This document shows positions 6,442 through 11,928 of a DNA stretch of 11,928 bases, piece after piece. Numbering within the stretch: position 1 is the stretch's first letter; every line of letters starts with the position of its first letter. Origin of the DNA: JACPLA01 sp035291905 (lineage in GTDB: Bacteria; Bacteroidota; Ignavibacteria; UBA10030); the NCBI GenBank assembly GCA_035291905.1, contig DATDRF010000027.1:1-11928 (forward strand). The letters are read 5' to 3'. The notes under the pieces are model-generated. The model made no database searches, was not told the DNA's origin, and was given only the letters and a program-made list of their open reading frames with translations. The position numbers and the translations under genes are program-made.

Positions 6442-6852
6442 TCATTTCTTTAACGTCCTCTTTCGCGGGGTAAAAAGTGAAATCAGAATATCCTGGCTCG
6501 GGTCGTCATGGATGACTTCGACCGCGTCTACTCCAACCGTCAGATGAAACGCGAGCTGCAGGACCGTTGAGAAATTTGTGATTTCAACCGTATCGACAAG
6601 GCTTGATCGGGACGATTCGATCTTCTTCGCATCCAGCAGGGAATCCGCTATCGTGACAACAAGCCACTGACCGGTGGTAACCAACGCGGTCACCGACCCG
6701 ACGGGACGGTCGACCCGAATGTGCATCAAGTGTCCGTTTTCCAGACTCTCGATCCTCATGTCCAGGGTTCCCATCCTTATTGCAGGTGTGAAAACGGAAC
6801 ATGATGAGAGCAACAGGAAGACTGCAACGAACAGCAGATATCTCGGGTTCAT
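6442..6852 (-). CDS. Lipoprotein with AMIN-like domain
   Basis: This is a 136-residue product. The ATG at 6852 is preferred because it gives an immediate lipoprotein signal, MNPRYLLFVAVFLLLSSC, with lipobox LSSC and lipidated Cys18. A TTG 48 bases upstream would bury the signal. The ribosome site (AACAGGG) is weak. The rest is strand-rich and resembles an AMIN domain, the periplasmic peptidoglycan-binding fold found in amidases and secretins: LMHIRVDRPVGSV, QWLVVTIADSL, VDTVEITNFSTVLQLAFHL and a closing DILISLF. The match is to pattern, not to a named profile. No amidase or secretin domain is attached, so it may be a free adaptor at the cell wall, possibly in the outer membrane (inferred). 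It faces the TlpA-like gene across the repeat array. Confidence 0.75.
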   Translation of the reverse strand: MNPRYLLFVAVFLLLSSCSVFTPAIRMGTLDMRIESLENGHLMHIRVDRPVGSVTALVTTGQWLVVTIADSLLDAKKIESSRSSLVDTVEITNFSTVLQLAFHLTVGVDAVEVIHDDPSQDILISLFTPRKRTLKK

Positions 6853-7067
6853 GTTTTGCCCTGTTCTTTTGTCGGATTGACTCAGGAAAGGTAGGTACAA
6901 ACAGGAGGAGTGGCTGTTAGCGGGGTCAAGATCCAGTGAGGGGGCTGATGCCTGAAACTTTGCGCGATAGGCGCATCGCCGCCAGCCTCTTTGAAGCCAA
7001 CACAGCGGCGGGCTGGCGTCTTCGGCGGAGAAACGTGAAATCCGGAATCCCAGGCACCCCCGTTCCG
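6853..7067. other. Intergenic region upstream of AMIN-like gene
   Basis: This lies between the start of the AMIN-like gene and the stop of the TolC-type gene, both on the minus strand. A TTGACC box occurs on the minus strand near 6927, but no good -10 follows at the right spacing. A GC-rich inverted repeat is present (6980-7018). There is no T-tract terminator for the efflux operon, so read-through into the AMIN-like gene is possible. Confidence 0.35.
6980..7018. repeat. GC-rich inverted repeat after efflux operon
   Basis: CGCCAGCC (6980-6987) and GGCTGGCG (7011-7018) are exact complements separated by 23 bases, just past the stop of the TolC-type gene. It could form a hairpin that stabilises the 3' end of the efflux mRNA. 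No T-run follows on the minus strand, so it is not a standard intrinsic terminator. Confidence 0.35.
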
Positions 7068-8549
7068 CTATCGCGGCGGCGCATTCATCAGTCGTGAATT
7101 CGCCTCAAAATCATAGAGCGTCAACCGGCGCAGCCGATAATACCCCGCCCAAAAATCCCACAGCGTCTGGATTCTCGACCTTCTCGCGGAGTCCTTCTCG
7201 TTCTGAGCCAGAAACAGATTCGTCACGTCGATTTTTCCGATGAGATACCTGTCCTTCGAGACCTCGAACCGCCTTTGCGCCATCGTGTCGGCCTTGGCGG
7301 AAATCCCCACCTGAAACTGCAGCAGTCTGAGGCTCATCACCTGTGCGTGCACCTCGTCCTCCAGGCTGTTAGCCCGAACGAGGCTGGAGGTTTCCACTCT
7401 GCGCTGCTCCGCAACCGCCGCTTCGATGGAGGCGGATCCCGCGCCCCATTGCACGAGAGGAATCTCGAACGATATGCTTAATTGTTGCTGATCGAGGAGA
7501 TGCCGATACGCGTCAGGAATCTTGTCCGCACGCTGATTCAGTCCCGCGTTGGCCGTAAGGGTTGCCGAAAAAGTGTTTTCAAGGCTCGCCTGGGCGACAG
7601 AACGATCTGCCGAGTGCTTCGAAATCTCCATGTCGACGACGTCGCTCCTGTTCAATTTGGCTTCGGCTACGGCGCGAGCGGGATCGAGCGTCAGCGCAGG
7701 AACACTCTGGGGCGGCACCAGACGGAGAGGGGTATGCTTTGGAAGTCCGAGGGCGAATGCAAGGGTCTTCTGTGCATTCTCGAAGGCCATGGTGGCATTG
7801 TCAAACTGGGTTCGTGCGTTCAGGAGCGCAAGTTCGCTCTGGAGAAGATCGTTCTCCGCGATCTTCCCAACGTTGTATCTCCCCCGCGAAATCTGGTAGA
7901 GCGTGTCGTTGATCTGAACGTTGTTCCGGGCGTTCTCGACATTCATCGAAGCGAGATAGGTCTGAAAGAATTTGTTTGTCACATCGAGCGAAATTTCTTC
8001 GAGTGCCTCAACCCACTGCCGGTTGGCGCGGTCTATTTGCATCTCCCGCTCCTCCAGATTCCAGCGGAGCGTGTTGAGCTGAAAAATGGGCTGACGAAAT
8101 GTCACCGAAAGAGGAGATGACCGGTAGAGAACGGAATTGGTTTCAAGAAGATCGACCCTGTTCAACCCTGTTGAAATCTGCAGCTCCCCGCCCGTAAACG
8201 GTATCTGCTGGGAGAGGGCGAGATTCACCGTTGAGCTTGCCTGGCTTTGAGGATAGAATTTGGTCGTTCCGTCGGGCTGAACAACGGATGAGATCGACCG
8301 GTAGAACCCTGGGACCTGACCCTGGAGGCTCAATTGGGGGTACAGGAGCGAGCGGAAGCTGTCGTATGATTCGCGCTGAGAGGTGAAAAGCTCACGGGCA
8401 ATCGCAAGGGAAGGGCCCCCCTGGAGAGCCGTTCGAATGGAGGTATCGAGAGCTAATGTGACGGTATCCTGCTGTGCAAGACTTGTCCCCGCCGCGAGTG
8501 TGAGGATCAGGAGTATTGTCAAAAAACCCGTACGAGTCGTGTTATTCAT
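7068..8549 (-). CDS. TolC-family outer-membrane efflux channel
   Basis: This is a 493-residue product, the normal size for the family. The start at 8549 gives a clean signal peptide (hydrophobic residues 9-22, cleavage between Ala25 and Gln26 in SLAQQ). It overlaps the permease stop by 8 bases (ATGAATAA), so translation is probably coupled. The mature protein has the TolC/OEP layout: two related halves, each with long helices, for example IDRANRQWVEALEEISLDV, FENAQKTLAFALGLP and SKDRYLIGKIDVTNLFLAQ. Conserved features include SQQIPFTGGELQISTG and the repeated GRYNVGKIAENDLLQSE / DRYLIGKIDVTNL motifs preceding the long helices. Trimers form a barrel in the outer membrane and a periplasmic tunnel. 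It is the last gene of the adaptor-permease-channel operon and would be the exit duct for that pump. Confidence 0.92.
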   Translation of the reverse strand: MNNTTRTGFLTILLILTLAAGTSLAQQDTVTLALDTSIRTALQGGPSLAIARELFTSQRESYDSFRSLLYPQLSLQGQVPGFYRSISSVVQPDGTTKFYPQSQASSTVNLALSQQIPFTGGELQISTGLNRVDLLETNSVLYRSSPLSVTFRQPIFQLNTLRWNLEEREMQIDRANRQWVEALEEISLDVTNKFFQTYLASMNVENARNNVQINDTLYQISRGRYNVGKIAENDLLQSELALLNARTQFDNATMAFENAQKTLAFALGLPKHTPLRLVPPQSVPALTLDPARAVAEAKLNRSDVVDMEISKHSADRSVAQASLENTFSATLTANAGLNQRADKIPDAYRHLLDQQQLSISFEIPLVQWGAGSASIEAAVAEQRRVETSSLVRANSLEDEVHAQVMSLRLLQFQVGISAKADTMAQRRFEVSKDRYLIGKIDVTNLFLAQNEKDSARRSRIQTLWDFWAGYYRLRRLTLYDFEANSRLMNAPPR

Positions 8550-9894
8550 AGCGCAATGCCACAATGGGGTCCTGTTCGGCTGCTCTTTTAGCTGGTAAGA
8601 TTCCGAAGGCAATGCCGATGGCCATCGAAATGAGGAACGAGAGTATGACAGAATCGGCCGAGACAATCGTCAGAATGCCGGTCGTTTTTTCGATTGCCGT
8701 TCCCATTCCCGCGCCGAAGAGAACTCCGATGAATCCGCCGGTGACGCTGATGAATACGGCCTCACTGAGGAATTGGAGAATCACATCCCTGCGGGTGGCG
8801 CCCAAGGATCGCCTGATCCCGATCTCTTTTGTTCGTTCCAGCACAGAGGCGAGCATGATATTCATGATTCCGATGCCTCCGACGAGCAGCGAGATCGAGG
8901 CGATAGCTCCCAGAACGATGTTGAAGATCTGTTTCGTCCTCTGCTCCTGTCTCAGAAGCTCTTCCGGCACCGTGATCTGGTAGTCGACCACCTCGTTGTG
9001 TCGTCGCTGCAGCATGCGGCTCATGACTTCAGCTGCCGGTGGAACGTACCTGCTTTCGGAAATCCTTACAACCAGCCGGTCGATCTGATGGTAGTTCGGC
9101 TTCTTCTTCTCTTCATTCGAATCGTTTCCGCGATACGTTCGGGATGCCTCCTGAACGGCCTGCCTCGTGATCAATGTCCTGTTCTTGTACCGTAAAAGGA
9201 GAGTGCTGACGGGGGTGTAGACGTCCATGTTATAATCTCGCAGGCCAAGGTGCTGGATACTCTGTTTGCTGACCGTTCGCTCTTGAAGCACTCCGATGAC
9301 CGTAAGCCAGAGGCTGCCGCACTTGAGCAATTTCCCCAGCGGGTCTTCTCCGGGAAAGAATTTCGATCCGATGCCGTACCCGATGATACACACAGGGAAG
9401 GCCTCCCGAATCTGGGTGTCGGTGAACCCGTTGCCGCGTACGATCTTGAAATCGGATGTCCTGAAGAACGTCGTGTCGACACCTACCAGCTTGCCGCTTC
9501 GTTTCAATCCTTCGCGGATCACCGTGGTTTCAACGATGATCTCCGGGCTGACGAATTCCACCTGTGGGATGGTTGCCTGAATAGCAGATGCATCGGCGAG
9601 GGTCAATCCGGTCGTGAACTTGTTCTTTGCAGCGGCCTTCTCCGATACACCCGTCGCCTCGACCTTTCCTTCTTCCTGTTCGACGGTCGGAATGATGATG
9701 ATGTTGTTCGTGCCGAGGAGCCTCATTTGCTCCAGGATCTCGTGCTGAGCGCCTTTGCCGACGGCCAGCATGGCGATGACCGAGGCGACCCCAAAAACAA
9801 TACCCAACGAAGTGAGAATGCCCCTCAGCTTGTTATGGATGATGGCCTGAAGGGCTATGGGAAAATTCAGGTTAAGAGATTGCAGACCGGTCAT
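8542..9894 (-). CDS. MacB-type ABC transporter permease (no ATPase domain)
   Basis: This is a 450-residue protein with the four membrane segments of the MacB/FtsX permease family: about residues 26-46, then a large periplasmic domain (about 50-320, MacB_PCD type), then 323-350, 376-400 and 414-434. The coupling motif ERTKEIGIRRSLGATRRDV (353-371), which contacts the ATPase, is intact, as is the C-terminal LPAKRAAEQDPIVALRYE. MacB proper carries an N-terminal nucleotide-binding domain. This protein lacks one, and the gene starts directly at the permease, so a separate ATPase must be supplied in trans (inferred). The ATG overlaps the adaptor stop by 4 bases (ATGA) with no ribosome site of its own, so it relies on translational coupling. 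It is a mechanotransmission-type exporter subunit in the inner membrane; the substrate is unknown. Confidence 0.93.
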   Translation of the reverse strand: MTGLQSLNLNFPIALQAIIHNKLRGILTSLGIVFGVASVIAMLAVGKGAQHEILEQMRLLGTNNIIIIPTVEQEEGKVEATGVSEKAAAKNKFTTGLTLADASAIQATIPQVEFVSPEIIVETTVIREGLKRSGKLVGVDTTFFRTSDFKIVRGNGFTDTQIREAFPVCIIGYGIGSKFFPGEDPLGKLLKCGSLWLTVIGVLQERTVSKQSIQHLGLRDYNMDVYTPVSTLLLRYKNRTLITRQAVQEASRTYRGNDSNEEKKKPNYHQIDRLVVRISESRYVPPAAEVMSRMLQRRHNEVVDYQITVPEELLRQEQRTKQIFNIVLGAIASISLLVGGIGIMNIMLASVLERTKEIGIRRSLGATRRDVILQFLSEAVFISVTGGFIGVLFGAGMGTAIEKTTGILTIVSADSVILSFLISMAIGIAFGILPAKRAAEQDPIVALRYE

Positions 9895-11231
9895 TGTGCG
9901 GGCGGCGGCGGTGCCGTCAGGGTGTCGATAGGTATCTCCGCAGCATCAGGGGGAGTGGAAAGAAACACAGTGTCGTTCTCCGAAAGCCCGCTCTCGACGA
10001 TCACGCCGTTGTCATTCATCAGGCCAAGTTTCACCTCTTGTTTGACGATGCCGCTCCCGTTGGCTTTGTAGACAAATGACCGGCCCTCCTGGGCATGAAC
10101 AGCTTCAAGAGGAAGAAAAAGAACGCTGTCGAGGGTAGCCACAATAATGGTGTTGCTTGTGGTCATTGCGGGTCTGAGTGTTGTATCCGATTCATTGACG
10201 AGGATCTTTACTTCAAACACCTTTGAATCGGCATTGGGGCGCTGTTCCCCGATATTGGCGACCTGGCGCACGATTCCACTCAGCTTCTTGCTGGGATCCG
10301 CATCCAGCTTGATTTCAACCTTCTGCCCGACGGCGACCTTCTGGATATCCACTTCGTTGACATACGTGGTGGATTCCATGACACTCAGATCCGGCAGGGT
10401 TGCGACAGCCGACTCCCACGGATTGATCGTTGCCCCGACCACTTTTTTCCGTCCGTTCCATTCTCTCGCGTAGATGACCATGCCGTCAGCGGGGGCTTTG
10501 ATCGTAAACTCGCCCAGGGTCTGAGCGAGGATATCTTTCTTGCTCTGTTCTTTCTGAAGATCGACCTTCACTGCAACGATCTTTGCTATTGACTGCTTGC
10601 GCTTTGTGACATAGTTCTTTTGCGATTGCTGAACATTGCGCTGGGCCCGCTCATAGTCGATTTCTGCCTGTCGTTGCATCGCCGGAGCTTCATAGACGGA
10701 CTGTTCCTTCGCGATTCGTTTTTCTTCCATGGCGAAGCCCAGATTCACCAAATCGTCGCGTGCCTGCGAGAGCGTCAGAACGCTATCCAGGACCGCCTGG
10801 TCGAATTGTGACTGGAATTTCTGGACGGAAAGCTCCGAATCCTTCAGCTTCTGCATGATCTCCGACCGGTCCAGCTCGGCGACGAATGCCCCTTTCTTGA
10901 CGACGGTCCCCTCAGGGATGAGGTTGGAGATTTTCATCTGCCAGATGTTCGCTGCGCGTGCGCCTTCGGGACCTCGAATGTCGATCGAGTTCTTCGCCTG
11001 CAATTCCCCTGTCGTGGTGACAGAGACAACGAACGGGCCCCGCTTCAAAAGAACGGAGATCGATGTGGAGGATTCCGGCGTCGATGTGGCGGCGTAGGCG
11101 TATACAACGATGACGATAAATGCGAGGACGGAGAATGCTTGTATGGCTCTCTTTTTCATAAGCTCCCGCGGGATGTGTGGCAGGCTTTCTGTTAGACGTT
11201 TGAAAAGGGGAAAAAGTTGTCTGAAGTCCAT
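9891..11231 (-). CDS. Periplasmic adaptor (HlyD/MacA family)
   Basis: This is a 446-residue membrane-fusion protein from the chosen start. The ATG at 11231 has GGAGG 10 bases upstream. A downstream ATG at 11159 (GGGAG, 3 bases away) would begin right at the membrane helix and is the main alternative. Order of parts: a short basic cytoplasmic tail; one membrane anchor (about residues 29-47, AIQAFSVLAFIVIVVYAYA); the first half of a lipoyl domain (about 60-120); a long Gln/Lys/Glu-rich helical hairpin (about 122-241) that should dock onto the TolC-type channel; the second lipoyl half with TIKAPADGMVIY; a beta-barrel; and a membrane-proximal domain ending in a Pro-rich tail (PPPPAQ). It is the first gene of the operon and links the permease to the outer-membrane channel. 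Confidence 0.92.
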   Translation of the reverse strand: MDFRQLFPLFKRLTESLPHIPRELMKKRAIQAFSVLAFIVIVVYAYAATSTPESSTSISVLLKRGPFVVSVTTTGELQAKNSIDIRGPEGARAANIWQMKISNLIPEGTVVKKGAFVAELDRSEIMQKLKDSELSVQKFQSQFDQAVLDSVLTLSQARDDLVNLGFAMEEKRIAKEQSVYEAPAMQRQAEIDYERAQRNVQQSQKNYVTKRKQSIAKIVAVKVDLQKEQSKKDILAQTLGEFTIKAPADGMVIYAREWNGRKKVVGATINPWESAVATLPDLSVMESTTYVNEVDIQKVAVGQKVEIKLDADPSKKLSGIVRQVANIGEQRPNADSKVFEVKILVNESDTTLRPAMTTSNTIIVATLDSVLFLPLEAVHAQEGRSFVYKANGSGIVKQEVKLGLMNDNGVIVESGLSENDTVFLSTPPDAAEIPIDTLTAPPPPAQ

Positions 11232-11403
11232 GGCAGAATGGCCTCCAGCGAGGAAAGTCGGCGTGTGGTCCACGAAACGGCCAAAAATCGCTTCCGGACC
11301 TCTTACTCGCAGTCTTTAGTAATTGAGTCGGACGCTATGGGACAGATGTAGGACGAACAACCCCCGAAGACGGTACACTTCTCTGAACACCTAATCAGTG
11401 AAC

Positions 11404-11432
11404 AATCTGGTCATTTACGCGCCTATTGTCAA
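11404..11432 (-). promoter_or_regulatory. Candidate promoter of efflux operon
   Basis: On the minus strand, a perfect TTGACA (11432-11427) is followed after 17 bases by CAGATT (11409-11404), which matches the -10 consensus at only three positions. A strong -35 with a weak -10 fits an activator-dependent promoter, and the palindrome at 11447-11471 lies 14 bases upstream of the -35 box. The leader to the adaptor start at 11231 would be about 165 bases. Confidence 0.35.
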
Positions 11433-11446
11433 GGGACTGGAATCAG

Positions 11447-11471
11447 CGGTAATGGCTCAGAGCCACTACCG
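11447..11471. promoter_or_regulatory. 25-bp near-palindrome, possible operator
   Basis: CGGTAATGGCTC (11447-11458) and GAGCCACTACCG (11460-11471) are complementary at 11 of 12 positions around one central base. The palindrome is flanked by exact 8-bp direct repeats, GAATCAGC (11440-11447 and 11471-11478), each overlapping an end by one base. No T-run follows on either strand, so it is not an intrinsic terminator. Its place just upstream of the TTGACA box suggests a regulator-binding site for the efflux operon. Confidence 0.45.
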
Positions 11472-11587
11472 AATCAGCAGGATTATTGGGCATAGTTCCT
11501 CATCTGAGGCCTCGGTCGTTGTGCTTGTTGCCGCGCAGCCGGCAAGAAACAGGAAAAGAATTCCCGTAAAGGAATTCTGAAAGACAT
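11466..11587 (-). pseudogene. Small lipoprotein gene, apparently frameshifted
   Basis: A near-perfect ribosome site, AAAGGAG (11594-11600), precedes an ATG at 11587 by six bases. That frame gives MSFRIPLR, then a poor sequence ending after 34 residues at 11483. In a neighbouring frame the same DNA reads ILFLFLAGC followed by AATSTTTEASDEEL, a typical lipoprotein signal with lipobox LAGC and a polar mature start, stopping at 11466-11468. A one- or two-base slip around 11557-11578, where GAATTCC and GGAATTC form an inverted repeat, would join the two into a lipoprotein of about 42 residues. It is either a decayed gene or a sequence error. The alternative is that the lipoprotein frame starts at a TTG without a ribosome site. 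Confidence 0.4.
11557..11578. repeat. 8-bp inverted repeat inside the small lipoprotein frame
   Basis: AGAATTCC (11557-11564) and GGAATTCT (11571-11578) form a perfect 8-pair stem with a 6-base loop, starting nine bases past the ATG on the minus strand. TTTTCCTGTTTCTT follows on that strand, which would make a weak terminator-like or translation-blocking hairpin. Confidence 0.45.
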
Positions 11588-11740
11588 GGGGTACTCCTTT
11601 CAATAGAGAGTACGGATGACCGTGAGGCGGTCGCCGGCACCCGGCCGGACGGCGAAGGATCAATAAATGAAAAGGTACAGTGAAGAGGTATACGATGCCA
11701 CCACCGCTGAGTTCCGACTTCAGCAAATAAGGAGGGGTAA

Positions 11741-11759
11741 TTTAGGAATAAGTCCTAAA
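11741..11759. repeat. Perfect 7-bp inverted repeat
   Basis: TTTAGGA (11741-11747) and TCCTAAA (11753-11759) are exact complements around ATAAG. The repeat lies about 45 bases past the stop of the right-edge gene. It could be a protein-binding dyad or a weak hairpin; no T-tract of terminator type follows on either strand. Confidence 0.45.
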
Positions 11760-11802
11760 GATGGCGATCAACTCTGCGCAGCTGTCGCCGACGACACTAT
11801 CA

Positions 11803-11928
11803 TCAGAGAATCACTTGCAGCACAGAACCCTCGGGTATTGTCGCCGGTTCTGAAAGTCTCAACAGGAGTCTTTTGTCTTTCATTTCAATCGTTGCTGCCT
11901 GTTTGGCCCCGTTAAGCGTCACGCGTCC
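11803..11928 (-). CDS. C-terminal fragment of an unidentified protein, cut by window edge
   Basis: The last 41 codons of a minus-strand gene enter from the right edge and stop at TGA (11803-11805). The frame is open from the edge and the residues look natural: RVTLNGAKQAATIEMKD, then LLLRLSEP, PEGSVLQVIL. Alternating strand-like hydrophobics and a Gly turn before the last strand suggest the end of a beta-sandwich domain, such as closes many secreted or carbohydrate-active enzymes. That is only an impression from fold pattern, and no family can be named. The plus-strand frame through the same bases (11667-11915) looks less natural. No clear terminator separates it from the small lipoprotein frame downstream. 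Confidence 0.55.
   Translation of the reverse strand, partial: GRVTLNGAKQAATIEMKDKRLLLRLSEPATIPEGSVLQVIL

Noticed and set aside
6980..7018. Intrinsic terminator of the efflux operon
   Set aside because: The inverted repeat has a 23-base loop and no T-run follows on the minus strand, so it is listed only as a repeat.
7482..8120. Long plus-strand frame antisense to the TolC-type gene
   Set aside because: It is a shadow of the GC-biased codons of the real gene, which has clear family features on the minus strand.
9250..10071. Long plus-strand frame (273 codons) antisense to the permease and adaptor
   Set aside because: It runs across the overlap of two well-supported minus-strand genes and has no ribosome site or recognisable motif.
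11667..11915. Plus-strand frame of 82 codons with an AAGGA ribosome-like site
   Set aside because: Its second half is antisense to the more natural minus-strand C-terminal fragment (11803-11928), and its sequence shows no domain features. It cannot be fully excluded.

Overview
The window looks like chromosomal DNA of a Gram-negative bacterium of the FCB superphylum (Bacteroidota, Ignavibacteria, or related candidate phyla such as KSB1 or Marinimicrobia). The main evidence is the large secreted protein at 1399-5112. It ends in a PNPFNP-type C-terminal sorting domain, as found on type IX secretion cargo and similar proteins of these lineages. Base composition is moderate to slightly GC-rich by eye. 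Shine-Dalgarno sequences precede several starts, and a tripartite efflux operon and two lipoproteins confirm an outer membrane. The phylum is inferred from protein style, not from a marker gene.

Left part (1-1398). A truncated minus-strand gene with a signal peptide runs off the left edge. Upstream of it, at about 363-960, lies a decayed minus-strand gene for a surface or tail-fibre-like protein with Gly-rich GVxG repeats, broken by stops and frameshifts. A good sigma70-type promoter (1146-1174) then points right. It is followed within 100 bases by two hairpins and an interrupted T-tract, which could be a small RNA or an attenuated leader. The 1237-residue secreted protein starts further on, at 1399.

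Middle part (5112-7067). The large gene ends at a strong, probably bidirectional, GNRA-loop terminator that it shares with a convergent 98-residue hypothetical gene. Next come a TlpA-like thioredoxin lipoprotein (+) and, facing it, a lipoprotein with an AMIN-like domain (-). Between the last two lie a heptanucleotide tandem array and a REP-like hairpin.

Right part (7068-11928). A tightly overlapping minus-strand operon encodes a periplasmic adaptor, a MacB-type permease without an ATPase domain, and a TolC-type outer-membrane channel. Together these would span both membranes to export a small molecule, peptide or lipid, but the ATPase is not in the window. A consensus -35 box and a 25-bp near-palindrome lie upstream of the operon. 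Beyond them are a small, apparently frameshifted lipoprotein reading frame and the last 41 codons of another minus-strand gene.

The most notable unexplained items are the structured leader or small RNA at 1181-1270, the ATPase-less efflux operon with its palindrome, and the decayed repeat-protein gene.
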